This document shows, piece by piece, positions 43,282 through 51,599 of a DNA stretch of 64,000 bases. The notes under the pieces were generated by a model. The model worked only from the letters and a program-made list of their open reading frames with translations, did not search any database and was not told the DNA's origin. Origin of the DNA: Streptomyces parvulus. GTDB taxonomy: Bacteria > Actinomycetota > Actinomycetes > Streptomycetales > Streptomycetaceae. Position numbers and translations under genes: made by a program. The DNA is taken from assembly GCF_014648855.1 (NCBI RefSeq), contig NZ_BMRX01000015.1, positions 1-64,000 on the forward strand, in the 5' to 3' direction. Every line of letters begins with the position of its first letter. Position 1 is the stretch's first letter.

Positions 43282-44525
43282 ACCGGCCCGCCCCCGACAC
43301 GACGTCGGACGTGGTCGTCGTCGGCGGCGGTGCGGCCGGACTCAGCCTCGCGCTCCGCCTCACGGCGCCCGGCTCCCCGACGGTCACCCTCGTCGAGGCC
43401 CCGGACGGCCCCCTGCGTCCCCCCGAACGCACCTGGTGCTACTGGGACCAGGTCGCCCGCGGCCCCCATGACGCCGAGTACACCGCCGACTTCGAGGAGG
43501 CGGTCACCGCGTCCTGGTCCCGGCTGCGCGTCCACGGCCGCGACGGCGACGCGATCACCGTCGACCCCGCGCCCCTGCGCTACCGCATGGTCCGGTCGGC
43601 GGACTTCGAACGGCTGGCGCACGCGCGGCTGGCCCGTACCCCCGGCGTACGGGTCCTGCGCGCGACGGCGGACACGGTGCGCAACTCCGCCGACGGCACC
43701 GCGGAAGTACGCTGCACCACGCCGGACGGCGACACGCGCCTGCTCCGCGCACGCCACGTGTTCGACTCCCGCCCCCGGCGCGTCCTGCCCCCCGCCCGGA
43801 CGCGGCTCGCACAGCACTTCCGCGGCTGGTTCGTCCGCACCGACGGCTCCCGCTTCGACCCCCGCGTCGCCGACCTCATGGACTTCCGCGTCCCGCAGCC
43901 GCCCCACGGCCTCGCCTTCGGCTACGTCCTGCCGCTGGCGCCGGACCGCGCGCTCGTCGAGTACACCGAGTTCTCCCGGACCCCGCTGACCACCGACGCC
44001 TACGAGACGGCGCTCGCCCAGTACACCCACGACGTCCTGAAACTGGGCGCGTTCACCGTGGAAGCGGCCGAGCAGGGGGTCATCCCCATGACCGACGCGC
44101 GCTTCGCCCGCCGGGTGGGCCCCGCCGTCCACCGGATCGGAACCGCGGGCGGCGCCACCCGCCCCGCGACCGGGTACACCTTCGCCGCCGTGCAACGCCA
44201 GAGCCGGGCGATCGCCGAGGCCCTGCACCGGGGCCGGGTCCTCGTGCCCCCCGCGCACGGCCGCCGGGCGCTCGCCATGGACGCGGTGCTGCTCCGGGCC
44301 CTGGACACCGGCCGCATCGACGGACCCGACTTCTTCACCGGCCTCTTCCGGCGGGTCCCGCCGCACCGGCTGCTGCGCTTCCTCGACGGCGAGACCGCCC
44401 CCTGGGAGGACTGGGGCATCGGCCTGCGCACCCCCGTCGGCCCGATGCTCCGCACCGCCCTCGAACTCCCCTTCCTGCCCCGACGCCCGCACGGCACCCC
44501 ACGAACCGGAGAAGGCCACCGATGA
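43278..44525 (+). CDS. crtY: Lycopene beta-cyclase CrtY
   Basis: 415 residues. The N-terminal FAD/NAD motif is VVVVGGGAAGLSLALRL. The cyclase signatures are RTWCYWDQV and, further on, YVLPLAPDRALVEYTEF (compare the conserved FLY.MP motif region), GVIPMTD and GTAGGATRPATGYTFAAVQR. It converts lycopene to beta-carotene by proton-initiated cyclisation; the flavin stays reduced and is not consumed. GTG start overlaps the SDR stop by four bases, and its stop overlaps crtT by four, giving tight coupling. Confidence 0.95.
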   Translation: MNRPAPDTTSDVVVVGGGAAGLSLALRLTAPGSPTVTLVEAPDGPLRPPERTWCYWDQVARGPHDAEYTADFEEAVTASWSRLRVHGRDGDAITVDPAPLRYRMVRSADFERLAHARLARTPGVRVLRATADTVRNSADGTAEVRCTTPDGDTRLLRARHVFDSRPRRVLPPARTRLAQHFRGWFVRTDGSRFDPRVADLMDFRVPQPPHGLAFGYVLPLAPDRALVEYTEFSRTPLTTDAYETALAQYTHDVLKLGAFTVEAAEQGVIPMTDARFARRVGPAVHRIGTAGGATRPATGYTFAAVQRQSRAIAEALHRGRVLVPPAHGRRALAMDAVLLRALDTGRIDGPDFFTGLFRRVPPHRLLRFLDGETAPWEDWGIGLRTPVGPMLRTALELPFLPRRPHGTPRTGEGHR

Positions 44526-45256
44526 CGCTCCTGCGCGACCACGACCTGGCACGCGCCTTCGACCACGCCTCGCACACCTACGACCGCCTCACGGCCCTCA
44601 ACCCCGGCTACCGCACCGACCTCCTGCGCTCCGCACGCCGTCTCCAACTGCCCGGCGGCGGAGCCGGCCTGCACGTCCTGGACCTCGGCTGCGGCACCGG
44701 CGCCTCGACCCGGGCCCTGCTGCGGGCCGCGCCCCGCGCCCGGATCACCGCCGTCGACGCCTCCGCGGGGATGCTGCGCCGCGCCCTGGCCAAACCCTGG
44801 CCGGCCCGGGTGCGCTTCCGGCACCTGACGGCCGAGGAGGTGGTCACGACCGGCGAGGGACCCTACGACGCGGTCTTCGCCGCCTACCTGTTCCGCAACG
44901 TCACCGACCCCGACGGCGTCCTCGCCGCCCTCCGCACCCTGCTGCGGCCGGGCGGCCGGCTCGCCGTCCACGAGTACAGCCTCAGCGGCTCCGCCGCCCA
45001 CCACGCCCTGTGGACGGCCGTCTGCCGGGGCCTGATCATCCCCGCGGGCAGCATCACCGGCGACGGAGCCCTGTACCGGCACCTCTGGCACAGCGTCGTC
45101 CGCTTCGACACCGCCCCCGCCTTCACGGCCCGCCTGGCCGACGCCGGGTTCACCGGCGTACGCGCGGCGCCCGTCGCCGGCTGGCAGACCGGCATCGTGC
45201 ACACCTTCCTGGCCCGCAACGGTGCCGCCGGCCCGCAGGGGGAGGAGGCCCGGTGA
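44522..45256 (+). CDS. crtT: CrtT: SAM-dependent methyltransferase of the carotenoid cluster
   Basis: 244 residues, ATG with GGAGAAGG upstream and a four-base overlap with crtY. The class I methyltransferase fold is shown by VLDLGCGTGASTRALL (SAM loop), ITAVDASAGML and DAVFAAYLFRNVTDPDGVLA, close to UbiE/COQ5 methyltransferases. In the S. griseus crt cluster CrtT stands between CrtY and CrtU, as here. Its reaction in isorenieratene formation has not been firmly settled as far as I know, since CrtU alone can form the aromatic ring. Confidence 0.9.
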   Translation: MTLLRDHDLARAFDHASHTYDRLTALNPGYRTDLLRSARRLQLPGGGAGLHVLDLGCGTGASTRALLRAAPRARITAVDASAGMLRRALAKPWPARVRFRHLTAEEVVTTGEGPYDAVFAAYLFRNVTDPDGVLAALRTLLRPGGRLAVHEYSLSGSAAHHALWTAVCRGLIIPAGSITGDGALYRHLWHSVVRFDTAPAFTARLADAGFTGVRAAPVAGWQTGIVHTFLARNGAAGPQGEEAR

Positions 45257-46857
45257 ACGGACGGACGGCGGCCCGGCGCGGACGCGACCGCAAGGCCGAG
45301 ATCATGATGCCCGCACCCGGCCGGGACCGCTTCACCCCCGGTGACGCCCCCGCCGTGGCGGTCGTCGGCGGCGGGATCGCCGGTCTGGCGGCGGCCACCC
45401 TGCTCGCCGAACGCGGCGCCCGCGTGACCCTCTACGAACGGGAGCGGACGCTCGGCGGCCGCCTCGCGGGCCGGCCCACCCGGCTCGCCGACGGATCCGG
45501 CGCCACCATGACCCGCGGCTTCCACGCCTTCTTCCGCCAGTACTACAACCTGCGCGGCCTGCTGCGGCGGACCGACCCCGGACTCGACCGGCTGCGCCCG
45601 CTGCCCGACTACCCGCTGCGCCACAGCGGCGGCCTGACCGACAGCTTCGCCCGCGTCCCGCGCACCCCGCCCCTCAGCGCGCTCGGCTTCGTCGCCCTGA
45701 GCCCCACCTTCGGCTGGCGCGACCTCGCCGCCATGGACGCCGCGGCCGCCCTGCCGCTCCTCGACGTGCGCGTGCCCGAGGTCTACGACCGCTTCGACAC
45801 CACGAGCGCCACGGACTTCCTCGAACGCGTCCGCTTCCCCGAGGCCGCCCACCACCTGGCCTTCGAGGTGTTCTCCCGCAGCTTCTTCGCCGACCCGCGC
45901 GAACTGTCCGCCGCCGAACTGCTGCTGATGTTCCACATCTACTTCCTCGGCTCCTCCGAGGGCCTGCTCTTCGACGTGCCGGACGAGCCCTTCCCCCAGG
46001 CCCTGTGGGACCCGCTCGGCGACTACCTCCAGCGCCTCGGGGCCGAGCTGCGCACCGGCACACCCGTGCGCGGCGTCCACCCGGACGGCGACGGGGGAGT
46101 GGAGCTGCGGTGCGACGACGCCCTGGACCGGTACGACGCGGCCGTCCTCGCCCTCGACCCCGGCGCCCTGCGCGGCCTGTCCGCCGCCTCCCCCGGGCTC
46201 GGCACGCCCGCCTGGCGGGACGACATCGCCGCCCTCGGCACCGCCCCGCCCTTCCTCGTCTCCCGGTACTGGCTCGACCGGCCGGTCCGCGCCGACCGCG
46301 CCGGGTTCCTGGGCACCAGCGGCTACGACGGACTGGACAACATCAGCGTGCTGGAGCGCTACGAGGGAGAGGCGGCGCGCTGGGCCGCCAGGACCGGCGG
46401 CTCGGTGGTCGAACTGCACGCCTACGCCGTCCCCGCCGACGCGCACCCCGAGACCGTGCAGCGCCGCCTCCTCGACAGCCTCCGCCGGGTCTACCCCGAG
46501 ACCGGGCCGGCCCGGATCGTGGACGTCCGGCACGAATGGCGCGCGGACTGCCCCCTGTTCACGGTCGGCTCCCACTCCCGGCGCCCCACCGTCGTCACCC
46601 CCCACCCGAACGTGACCCTGGCCGGCGACGCCATCCGCTGCGACCTGCCCGTGGCCCTCATGGAACGCGCCGCCACCACCGGGTTCCTGGCCGCCGGAGT
46701 GCTCCTCGCGGGCTGGGGGGTGCGGGGACAGGTCCTGTGGACGGTGCCCCGGGCCGGCCGGTCACCCGTACTGCGGGCACTCGGCCGGGCCGGGGACCGC
46801 CGCGCTCAGCCCGGGAACCGGCCGGTGCTGCGCAACTCCCAGCGCCGCTCCGCATAG
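45253..46857 (+). CDS. crtU: CrtU: carotene desaturase/methyltransferase (isorenieratene synthase)
   Basis: 534 residues. GTG start overlaps crtT by four bases. The flavin motif is VAVVGGGIAGLAAATLLAERGA, then TLYERERTLGGRLAG and a C-terminal NVTLAGDAIRCDLPVALMERAATTG. The MTRGFHAFFRQYYNLR and YFLGSSEGLLFDVPDE segments are specific to CrtU-type enzymes. It desaturates and shifts a methyl group on the beta-ring of beta-carotene to give aromatic phi-rings (isorenieratene, via beta-isorenieratene). Its last 52 bases overlap the convergent crtV gene, so the two 3' ends share coding DNA. Confidence 0.94.
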   Translation: MNGRTAARRGRDRKAEIMMPAPGRDRFTPGDAPAVAVVGGGIAGLAAATLLAERGARVTLYERERTLGGRLAGRPTRLADGSGATMTRGFHAFFRQYYNLRGLLRRTDPGLDRLRPLPDYPLRHSGGLTDSFARVPRTPPLSALGFVALSPTFGWRDLAAMDAAAALPLLDVRVPEVYDRFDTTSATDFLERVRFPEAAHHLAFEVFSRSFFADPRELSAAELLLMFHIYFLGSSEGLLFDVPDEPFPQALWDPLGDYLQRLGAELRTGTPVRGVHPDGDGGVELRCDDALDRYDAAVLALDPGALRGLSAASPGLGTPAWRDDIAALGTAPPFLVSRYWLDRPVRADRAGFLGTSGYDGLDNISVLERYEGEAARWAARTGGSVVELHAYAVPADAHPETVQRRLLDSLRRVYPETGPARIVDVRHEWRADCPLFTVGSHSRRPTVVTPHPNVTLAGDAIRCDLPVALMERAATTGFLAAGVLLAGWGVRGQVLWTVPRAGRSPVLRALGRAGDRRAQPGNRPVLRNSQRRSA

Positions 46858-47813
46858 GCGAGGTCGTCGCGCCACAACCGCCCGGCCGTCCGGCGCATCA
46901 GCGGCCGCAGCACCGGCGCGGCGGCCCGCGCCAGCGCGAAGCCGCGCCGGTCGGAGGCCGCGACGACCGCCTCGACGACGGCGGTCCGCGGACGCGCCGC
47001 GCCCTCGGCGGTCAGCGGCGTGGCATGGGTCTCCACGACGGACGTCGCCCCCTCGCCCTCCGTGATCCGCATGACGACCGTGCGCGGCTCCGGCGCGGTG
47101 AACTCCGCCCGCACCGGCACCACCAGACGTCCCGTCACCCGGAAGGAGACGTCGACGACGAACACGTCGTCCTCCTCACCGACCGGCGGCCGGGCGACCG
47201 TCAGGTCCACGAACGAGTACGGGTGGAACCAGGAGCCGTGCCACGGATCGAGCCGGTTGGCCACCACGTCCTGCGGCTCGCACCGCCCGACGCCCGTGAA
47301 GACGGCGTCCACACCGCCGCCCGGCGCGGGCCGCTCGGGGACGACCGGCCGCTCCGTCGGCTCCTCCCCGCCCACCGCGTCCAGCCGGACCCAGACCAGG
47401 ATCCCGTCGTCGTGGACCGGGTACGGCTCCCATCCGGCGAACGGCCCGCCGTCCAGGGCCAGTCCGTGCCAGTGGCACACCAGCGTCCCGCACACCACCC
47501 GGCTGTCGCGCAGGGGTGCGCCCAGGTGCGGGCACGCACCCGGACCGGCGCGCAACTCACCCTCGTCCGACCGCCACAGCACCACCTCGGTTCCGGCCAC
47601 CGTCCGGCCGCGAGGCCGGCCGCCCGCGCCCACCTCACGCGAGGAGCCGACGACGAACCAGTTGCCCGAGGGGCGCGCCGAGGCCCGCTTGAGGGCGTCG
47701 TCGATCAGCGCCGGGCGCGCCTCCCGCCAAGTCGGCGTCTGCGTGGCCCAGTCGTGCCGGCCGCGCCGCCGCAGGGGCGGGGTCCAGCCCGCCCGGTCCG
47801 CTCGGTCACTCAC
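46806..47813 (-). CDS. crtV: CrtV position: Rieske-type [2Fe-2S] protein
   Basis: 335 residues, GTG at 47813 with AAAGGA upstream and a four-base overlap with the crtB stop. A Rieske centre is evident: ACPHLGAPL and, 18 residues on, VCHWHGLAL (Cys-x-His and Cys-x2-His). The rest contains WHGSWFHPYSFVDLTV and resembles catalytic domains of Rieske oxygenases, though the usual mononuclear-iron 2-His-1-carboxylate is not obvious. The crtV name is given by position in the EIBV operon of S. griseus. Older literature calls CrtV a methylesterase; the sequence here shows an iron-sulphur protein. Confidence 0.85.
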   Translation of the reverse strand: MSDRADRAGWTPPLRRRGRHDWATQTPTWREARPALIDDALKRASARPSGNWFVVGSSREVGAGGRPRGRTVAGTEVVLWRSDEGELRAGPGACPHLGAPLRDSRVVCGTLVCHWHGLALDGGPFAGWEPYPVHDDGILVWVRLDAVGGEEPTERPVVPERPAPGGGVDAVFTGVGRCEPQDVVANRLDPWHGSWFHPYSFVDLTVARPPVGEEDDVFVVDVSFRVTGRLVVPVRAEFTAPEPRTVVMRITEGEGATSVVETHATPLTAEGAARPRTAVVEAVVAASDRRGFALARAAAPVLRPLMRRTAGRLWRDDLAYAERRWELRSTGRFPG

Positions 47814-48805
47814 TGCACGGGTCCTTTCGTCCGGGATGCCGCCCCGCTCGTTCGCCCTGCCGGCCGCGCCGCCCGCGCACGCCGCCGCGCGGCCACCACG
47901 CCCGCGACCCCGGCGGCGGCCGTCAGCGCACGGCGGCCCCGGGACACCACGGCACGGCGGTGCACCACGGTGTAGTCCTGCTGCGCGATCGCGTCCAGAA
48001 TCCCGCCGTAGAGGGTGAACGCCGCGCGGATGCAGGGCCGCACCCGCGGGTCGAGCATGGCGATGCCCGGCTCCGCCGCCCGGTACACCTCCCGCGTCAT
48101 CGCCTCGGCGGCGACCAGGGCCGCGCGGATCCTCGGGTCCCGGCGGCCGGTGCGGCGGCTCCACTCCAGCAGCGGCCGGTCCACGCCGTGCGCGGCCAGG
48201 AGGTCGGCCGGCAGGTACACGCGGCCCCGGTCGAGGTCCTCGCCCACGTCCCGCAGGAAGTTGGTGAGCTGGAACGCCACCCCGAGGTCCGCGGCGTGCG
48301 GTGCCGCCTCCTCGCGGGGGACGACCGTACCCAGCACCGGCAGCATCTGGAGGCCGATCACGGCGGCCGAGCCGTGCATGTAGGCGCGCAGGTCGGCGTA
48401 GGTCGGATAGTCCGTCACGTGCAGGTCGCTGCGCATCGACACGAGGAAGTCGGCGAACAGCGAGTGCTCGATGCCGTGCCGTTCGGCGGTGTCCGCGACC
48501 GCCCGGACCACGGGCTCGGCGCCCTCGCCGCCCCGCAGCCCGTGCGCCAGGTCGCTCTCCAGGACCCGCAGCTTCCGGTCGCGCTCCTCGGGGGTCCGGT
48601 GCCGGTCCAGGTCGTCGACGATGTCGTCGGCCCAGCGGGCGAAGCCGTACAGCGCGTGCACACAGGCACGCCGCTCCAGCGGGAGCAGCCGGGTGGCCAG
48701 GAAGTAGGTCTTGCCGTGGCGGGCGTTGAGCCGCCGGCACAGGGTGTACGCGGCGCGCAGGCCGGGATCGGTGATGTGCGCGGCGTCCAGTTCACGACGG
48801 GCCAT
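47810..48805 (-). CDS. crtB: Phytoene synthase CrtB
   Basis: 331 residues, ATG at 48805 with GGAAGG upstream, inside the end of crtI. The squalene/phytoene synthase family is shown by the two Asp-rich motifs, DDIVDDLDRHR (with ARWA before it) and DVGEDLDRGRVYLP, plus YGFARW and LGVAFQLTNFLRDVGEDL. It joins two GGPP molecules head to head to phytoene. The Arg/Ala-rich C-terminal 40 residues are an unstructured extension. It is coupled to crtI (14-bp overlap) and crtV (4-bp overlap). Confidence 0.96.
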   Translation of the reverse strand: MARRELDAAHITDPGLRAAYTLCRRLNARHGKTYFLATRLLPLERRACVHALYGFARWADDIVDDLDRHRTPEERDRKLRVLESDLAHGLRGGEGAEPVVRAVADTAERHGIEHSLFADFLVSMRSDLHVTDYPTYADLRAYMHGSAAVIGLQMLPVLGTVVPREEAAPHAADLGVAFQLTNFLRDVGEDLDRGRVYLPADLLAAHGVDRPLLEWSRRTGRRDPRIRAALVAAEAMTREVYRAAEPGIAMLDPRVRPCIRAAFTLYGGILDAIAQQDYTVVHRRAVVSRGRRALTAAAGVAGVVAARRRARAARPAGRTSGAASRTKGPVQ

Positions 48806-50369
48806 GGGAGCCTTCCGCGGTCGGGGTGGGGGCGGCACGCCCGGCTCGCGGGGCCGGCGGGGCGTGCACGGTGCGGGCGGCGGCGCGGGCCCCGCCGGTG
48901 ACCCGCGCGGCGGCGAGCTTGCCGCTGATCAGGACGGTCGGCACGCCGACGCCCGGCGTGGTGCCGCAGCCCGCCAGGACGACGTTGTCCACGCCGCGCA
49001 CCAGGTTGCGCGGCCGGAACGGGCCGGTCTGCGCGAAGGTGTGGGACACCGAGAACGGGCTGCCCGCCGAGTGCCCCTGCGCCGCCCAGTCCAGCGGCGT
49101 CACGAGCAGTTCCTCCCGCACACCGGCCGCGAAGCCGTCCAGACCCCGCCGCTCCAGCTCGGCGACGAGACCGTCCCGGTAGCGGGGTCCCAGGTCCCGC
49201 CACTCGGCGGCGGAGGGCCCGACGTCGGTGTTCGGGCACGGTGCGAGGACGTAGTGCAGATGCCGGCCCGGCGGCGCGAGCCCGGGGTCGTGCGACGTCG
49301 GACGGGTGATGAGCAGGGAGGGGTCGCTCATCAGCCGCCCCGAGCGGGTCAGTTCCTCGAAGGTGGCCTCCCAGGCGCCGCCGAAGGACAGCGTGTGGTG
49401 GGCCAGTCCGGGCCACGTCCGGTCGGTCCCGGCGTGCAGCACGACCGCCGAGGGGGAGTGGCGCAGCCGCACCGGTCGCCTCGGCGCCCGGCCCAGCAGC
49501 CGGTGCGCGGCGGGCAGTTCGCAGGTCAGCACCACGGCGTCGCACGGGATGCGTTCCCCCGAGGACAGTCTCACCGCGCGCACCCGGCCGGCCGACCTCT
49601 CCAGCGAGGTCACCTCGGACGACCAGCGGAAACCGGCGCCCGCGGCGGCGGCCGCGTCGGCCATCCCGCGGGGCAGCGCGTGCATGCCGCCCTTCGGGAA
49701 CCACACGCCCGCCACGGTGTCCATGTAGGCGATCACCGCGTAGGCGGCCAGGGCGCGGGCCGGCGCCACCCCGGCGTACAGGGCCTGGAAGGAGAAGACC
49801 CGTCGCAGCCGGGGGTCGGTGATGAAGCGTCCGATCCGCCGGTCCAGCCGCCCGAAGCCGCCCAGCGCCGCGAGCCGCGCCAGGTCCGGGTGCAGCAGCT
49901 GGAAGGGCGAGTCGAAGTTCGTGTCGATGAACCGACCCATCTGCGCCCGGTACAGCCGCTCCAGCCACCGCCGCAGGTCCCGGTAGCCGGCCGCCTCGGT
50001 GGGCCCGGCGAACCGCCGCACCTCGGCCTCCATCGCCTCACCGTCCGTGTGGACGTCGAGGCCGGTGCCGTCGGCGAAGCGCGCCCGGTACGCCGGGTGC
50101 AGCGGCATCAGTTCGACGTGGCGGTCGAGCCGGTCGCCGACGGCGGCGAACGCCTCGTCGGCCAGGTGCGGCATGGTCAGCACGGTCGGCCCCGTGTCGA
50201 TCTCGTAGCCGCCGAGGCTCACCCGCCCCGCCCGGCCGCCCGGCCCGTCGTCCCGTTCGACGACCGTCACCCGGCGGCCCGCGCCCAGCAGGTGCAGCGC
50301 GCAGGCGAGCCCCGAGAGTCCCGCTCCCACCACGACCACGTGGTCCGTGGGCCCCGTCACCGTCCTCAC
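48792..50369 (-). CDS. crtI: Phytoene desaturase CrtI
   Basis: 525 residues. GTG at 50369 forms a four-base GTGA overlap with the crtE stop, and GGAGG sits four bases before it. The FAD motif VVVVGAGLSGLACALHLLGAG and GGRAGRVSLGGYEIDTGPTVLTMP are diagnostic. The C-terminus has NVVLAGCGTTPGVGVPTVLISGKL, the bacterial-type phytoene dehydrogenase signature. It carries out the four desaturations from phytoene to lycopene. Stop overlaps the crtB start by 14 bp. Confidence 0.96.
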   Translation of the reverse strand: MRTVTGPTDHVVVVGAGLSGLACALHLLGAGRRVTVVERDDGPGGRAGRVSLGGYEIDTGPTVLTMPHLADEAFAAVGDRLDRHVELMPLHPAYRARFADGTGLDVHTDGEAMEAEVRRFAGPTEAAGYRDLRRWLERLYRAQMGRFIDTNFDSPFQLLHPDLARLAALGGFGRLDRRIGRFITDPRLRRVFSFQALYAGVAPARALAAYAVIAYMDTVAGVWFPKGGMHALPRGMADAAAAAGAGFRWSSEVTSLERSAGRVRAVRLSSGERIPCDAVVLTCELPAAHRLLGRAPRRPVRLRHSPSAVVLHAGTDRTWPGLAHHTLSFGGAWEATFEELTRSGRLMSDPSLLITRPTSHDPGLAPPGRHLHYVLAPCPNTDVGPSAAEWRDLGPRYRDGLVAELERRGLDGFAAGVREELLVTPLDWAAQGHSAGSPFSVSHTFAQTGPFRPRNLVRGVDNVVLAGCGTTPGVGVPTVLISGKLAAARVTGGARAAARTVHAPPAPRAGRAAPTPTAEGSHGPS

Positions 50370-51511
50370 GCGGCCTCCCCGGCCGTACGCCCCGCCGCCA
50401 CCCCGGAGGCCCGCTCGACCAGCGCGGTGAACTCCCGCAGCACGGACGCCTCCGCGCCGGTCCGGGCGAAATGCCGCAGGCCGGCCGCGGCCAGCTCGGT
50501 GACGGTCGACTCGACGACGGCCCGGGCCCCGGTGCGCTCCAGCGCGTCGCGCATCCGGCACACCATGTCGTCCGTTCCAGTCCCCGTGCCGGGGGCCAAC
50601 GCGGCCGCCGCCTCCTCGTCGCCGCGCGCCTCGGCGGTCCTGAGACCGACGGCGAGCAGGCAGGTCGGCTTGCGGGTGCGCAGGTCCTCGTCGGCCGGCT
50701 TGCCCGTCACCGCCGGGTCGCCGAACGCGCCGAGCAGGTCGTCGCGGAGCTGGAAGGCGAGCCCCGCACACCGTCCGGCGGACCGCAGCGCGTCCAGCGT
50801 CCGCGCGTCGGCGCCGGCGAGCACCGCGCCCAGCGCCAGCGGGCGTTCCACCGTGTAGAGGGCGCTCTTGAGGGTGGCGACGCGCATCGCCTCCTCGACG
50901 CCCGAGGCGCCGGTGGCCTGGGCGTGCAGGTCCCGGTACTGGCCGGCGACCATCTCACCGCGCATGTCCTGCCATTCGCGGTGCAGCCGGACCCCGTGCG
51001 GGGAACCGAGCGCCGTCTCGGTCAGGAGGTCGTCGGCCCAGGCCAGGGCGAGGTCGCCGGCGAGGACGGCGGCGGACGCGCCGAAGGTCTCGGCGGCACC
51101 GCTCATCCCGGCGGCCCGGTGCATGCGCGCGAGGTCGACGTGGACGGCCGGCGCGCCGCGGCGCAGGGGCGACCCGTCCATCACGTCGTCGTGGACCAGC
51201 GCGCAGGTCTGGACGAGTTCGAGGGCGGCCCCGGTGCGGAGCACGGCCACGGGGTCACCCGGCCCGCCGGCCGCCCGCCAGCCGCACCACGCGAACGCCG
51301 TGCGCAGCCGTTTGCCGCCGCGCCGCACGAAGGCCGCGACGCGCTCGGCGACGTCACGTGCGTAGACGGGATCGACCTCGCGGGCCTGGCGCAGCCTCGC
51401 CTCGAGGACGGCGTCGAGTTCCGCCTCGGCGGCCCGGACGGCGTCGCGGACCGTGAGCGGGCCGTCGGCCGGTCTGACCGGCTCGGCCACCGTGGGCGGC
51501 GGTCCCAGCAT
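50366..51511 (-). CDS. crtE: Geranylgeranyl diphosphate synthase CrtE
   Basis: 381 residues from the ATG at 51511, with AGAGG at six bases; a GTG at 51544 is a possible longer start. The polyprenyl synthase motifs are the first Asp-rich region in LVHDDVMDGSPLRRG and the second in LAFQLRDDLLGAFGDP; GGKRLR marks the pyrophosphate-binding region. It supplies the C20 precursor GGPP for CrtB. It follows the photolyase gene by 88 bp and starts the tightly overlapping EIBV series. Confidence 0.94.
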   Translation of the reverse strand: MLGPPPTVAEPVRPADGPLTVRDAVRAAEAELDAVLEARLRQAREVDPVYARDVAERVAAFVRRGGKRLRTAFAWCGWRAAGGPGDPVAVLRTGAALELVQTCALVHDDVMDGSPLRRGAPAVHVDLARMHRAAGMSGAAETFGASAAVLAGDLALAWADDLLTETALGSPHGVRLHREWQDMRGEMVAGQYRDLHAQATGASGVEEAMRVATLKSALYTVERPLALGAVLAGADARTLDALRSAGRCAGLAFQLRDDLLGAFGDPAVTGKPADEDLRTRKPTCLLAVGLRTAEARGDEEAAAALAPGTGTGTDDMVCRMRDALERTGARAVVESTVTELAAAGLRHFARTGAEASVLREFTALVERASGVAAGRTAGEAA

Positions 51512-51599
51512 GCACAACCTCTTCTCGCTCTCGGTCACCTGCACACCTGTGCTTCCGCCGGCCGGGCCCGAACGGATGCGCCCGGATCCGGCCCGGAGT

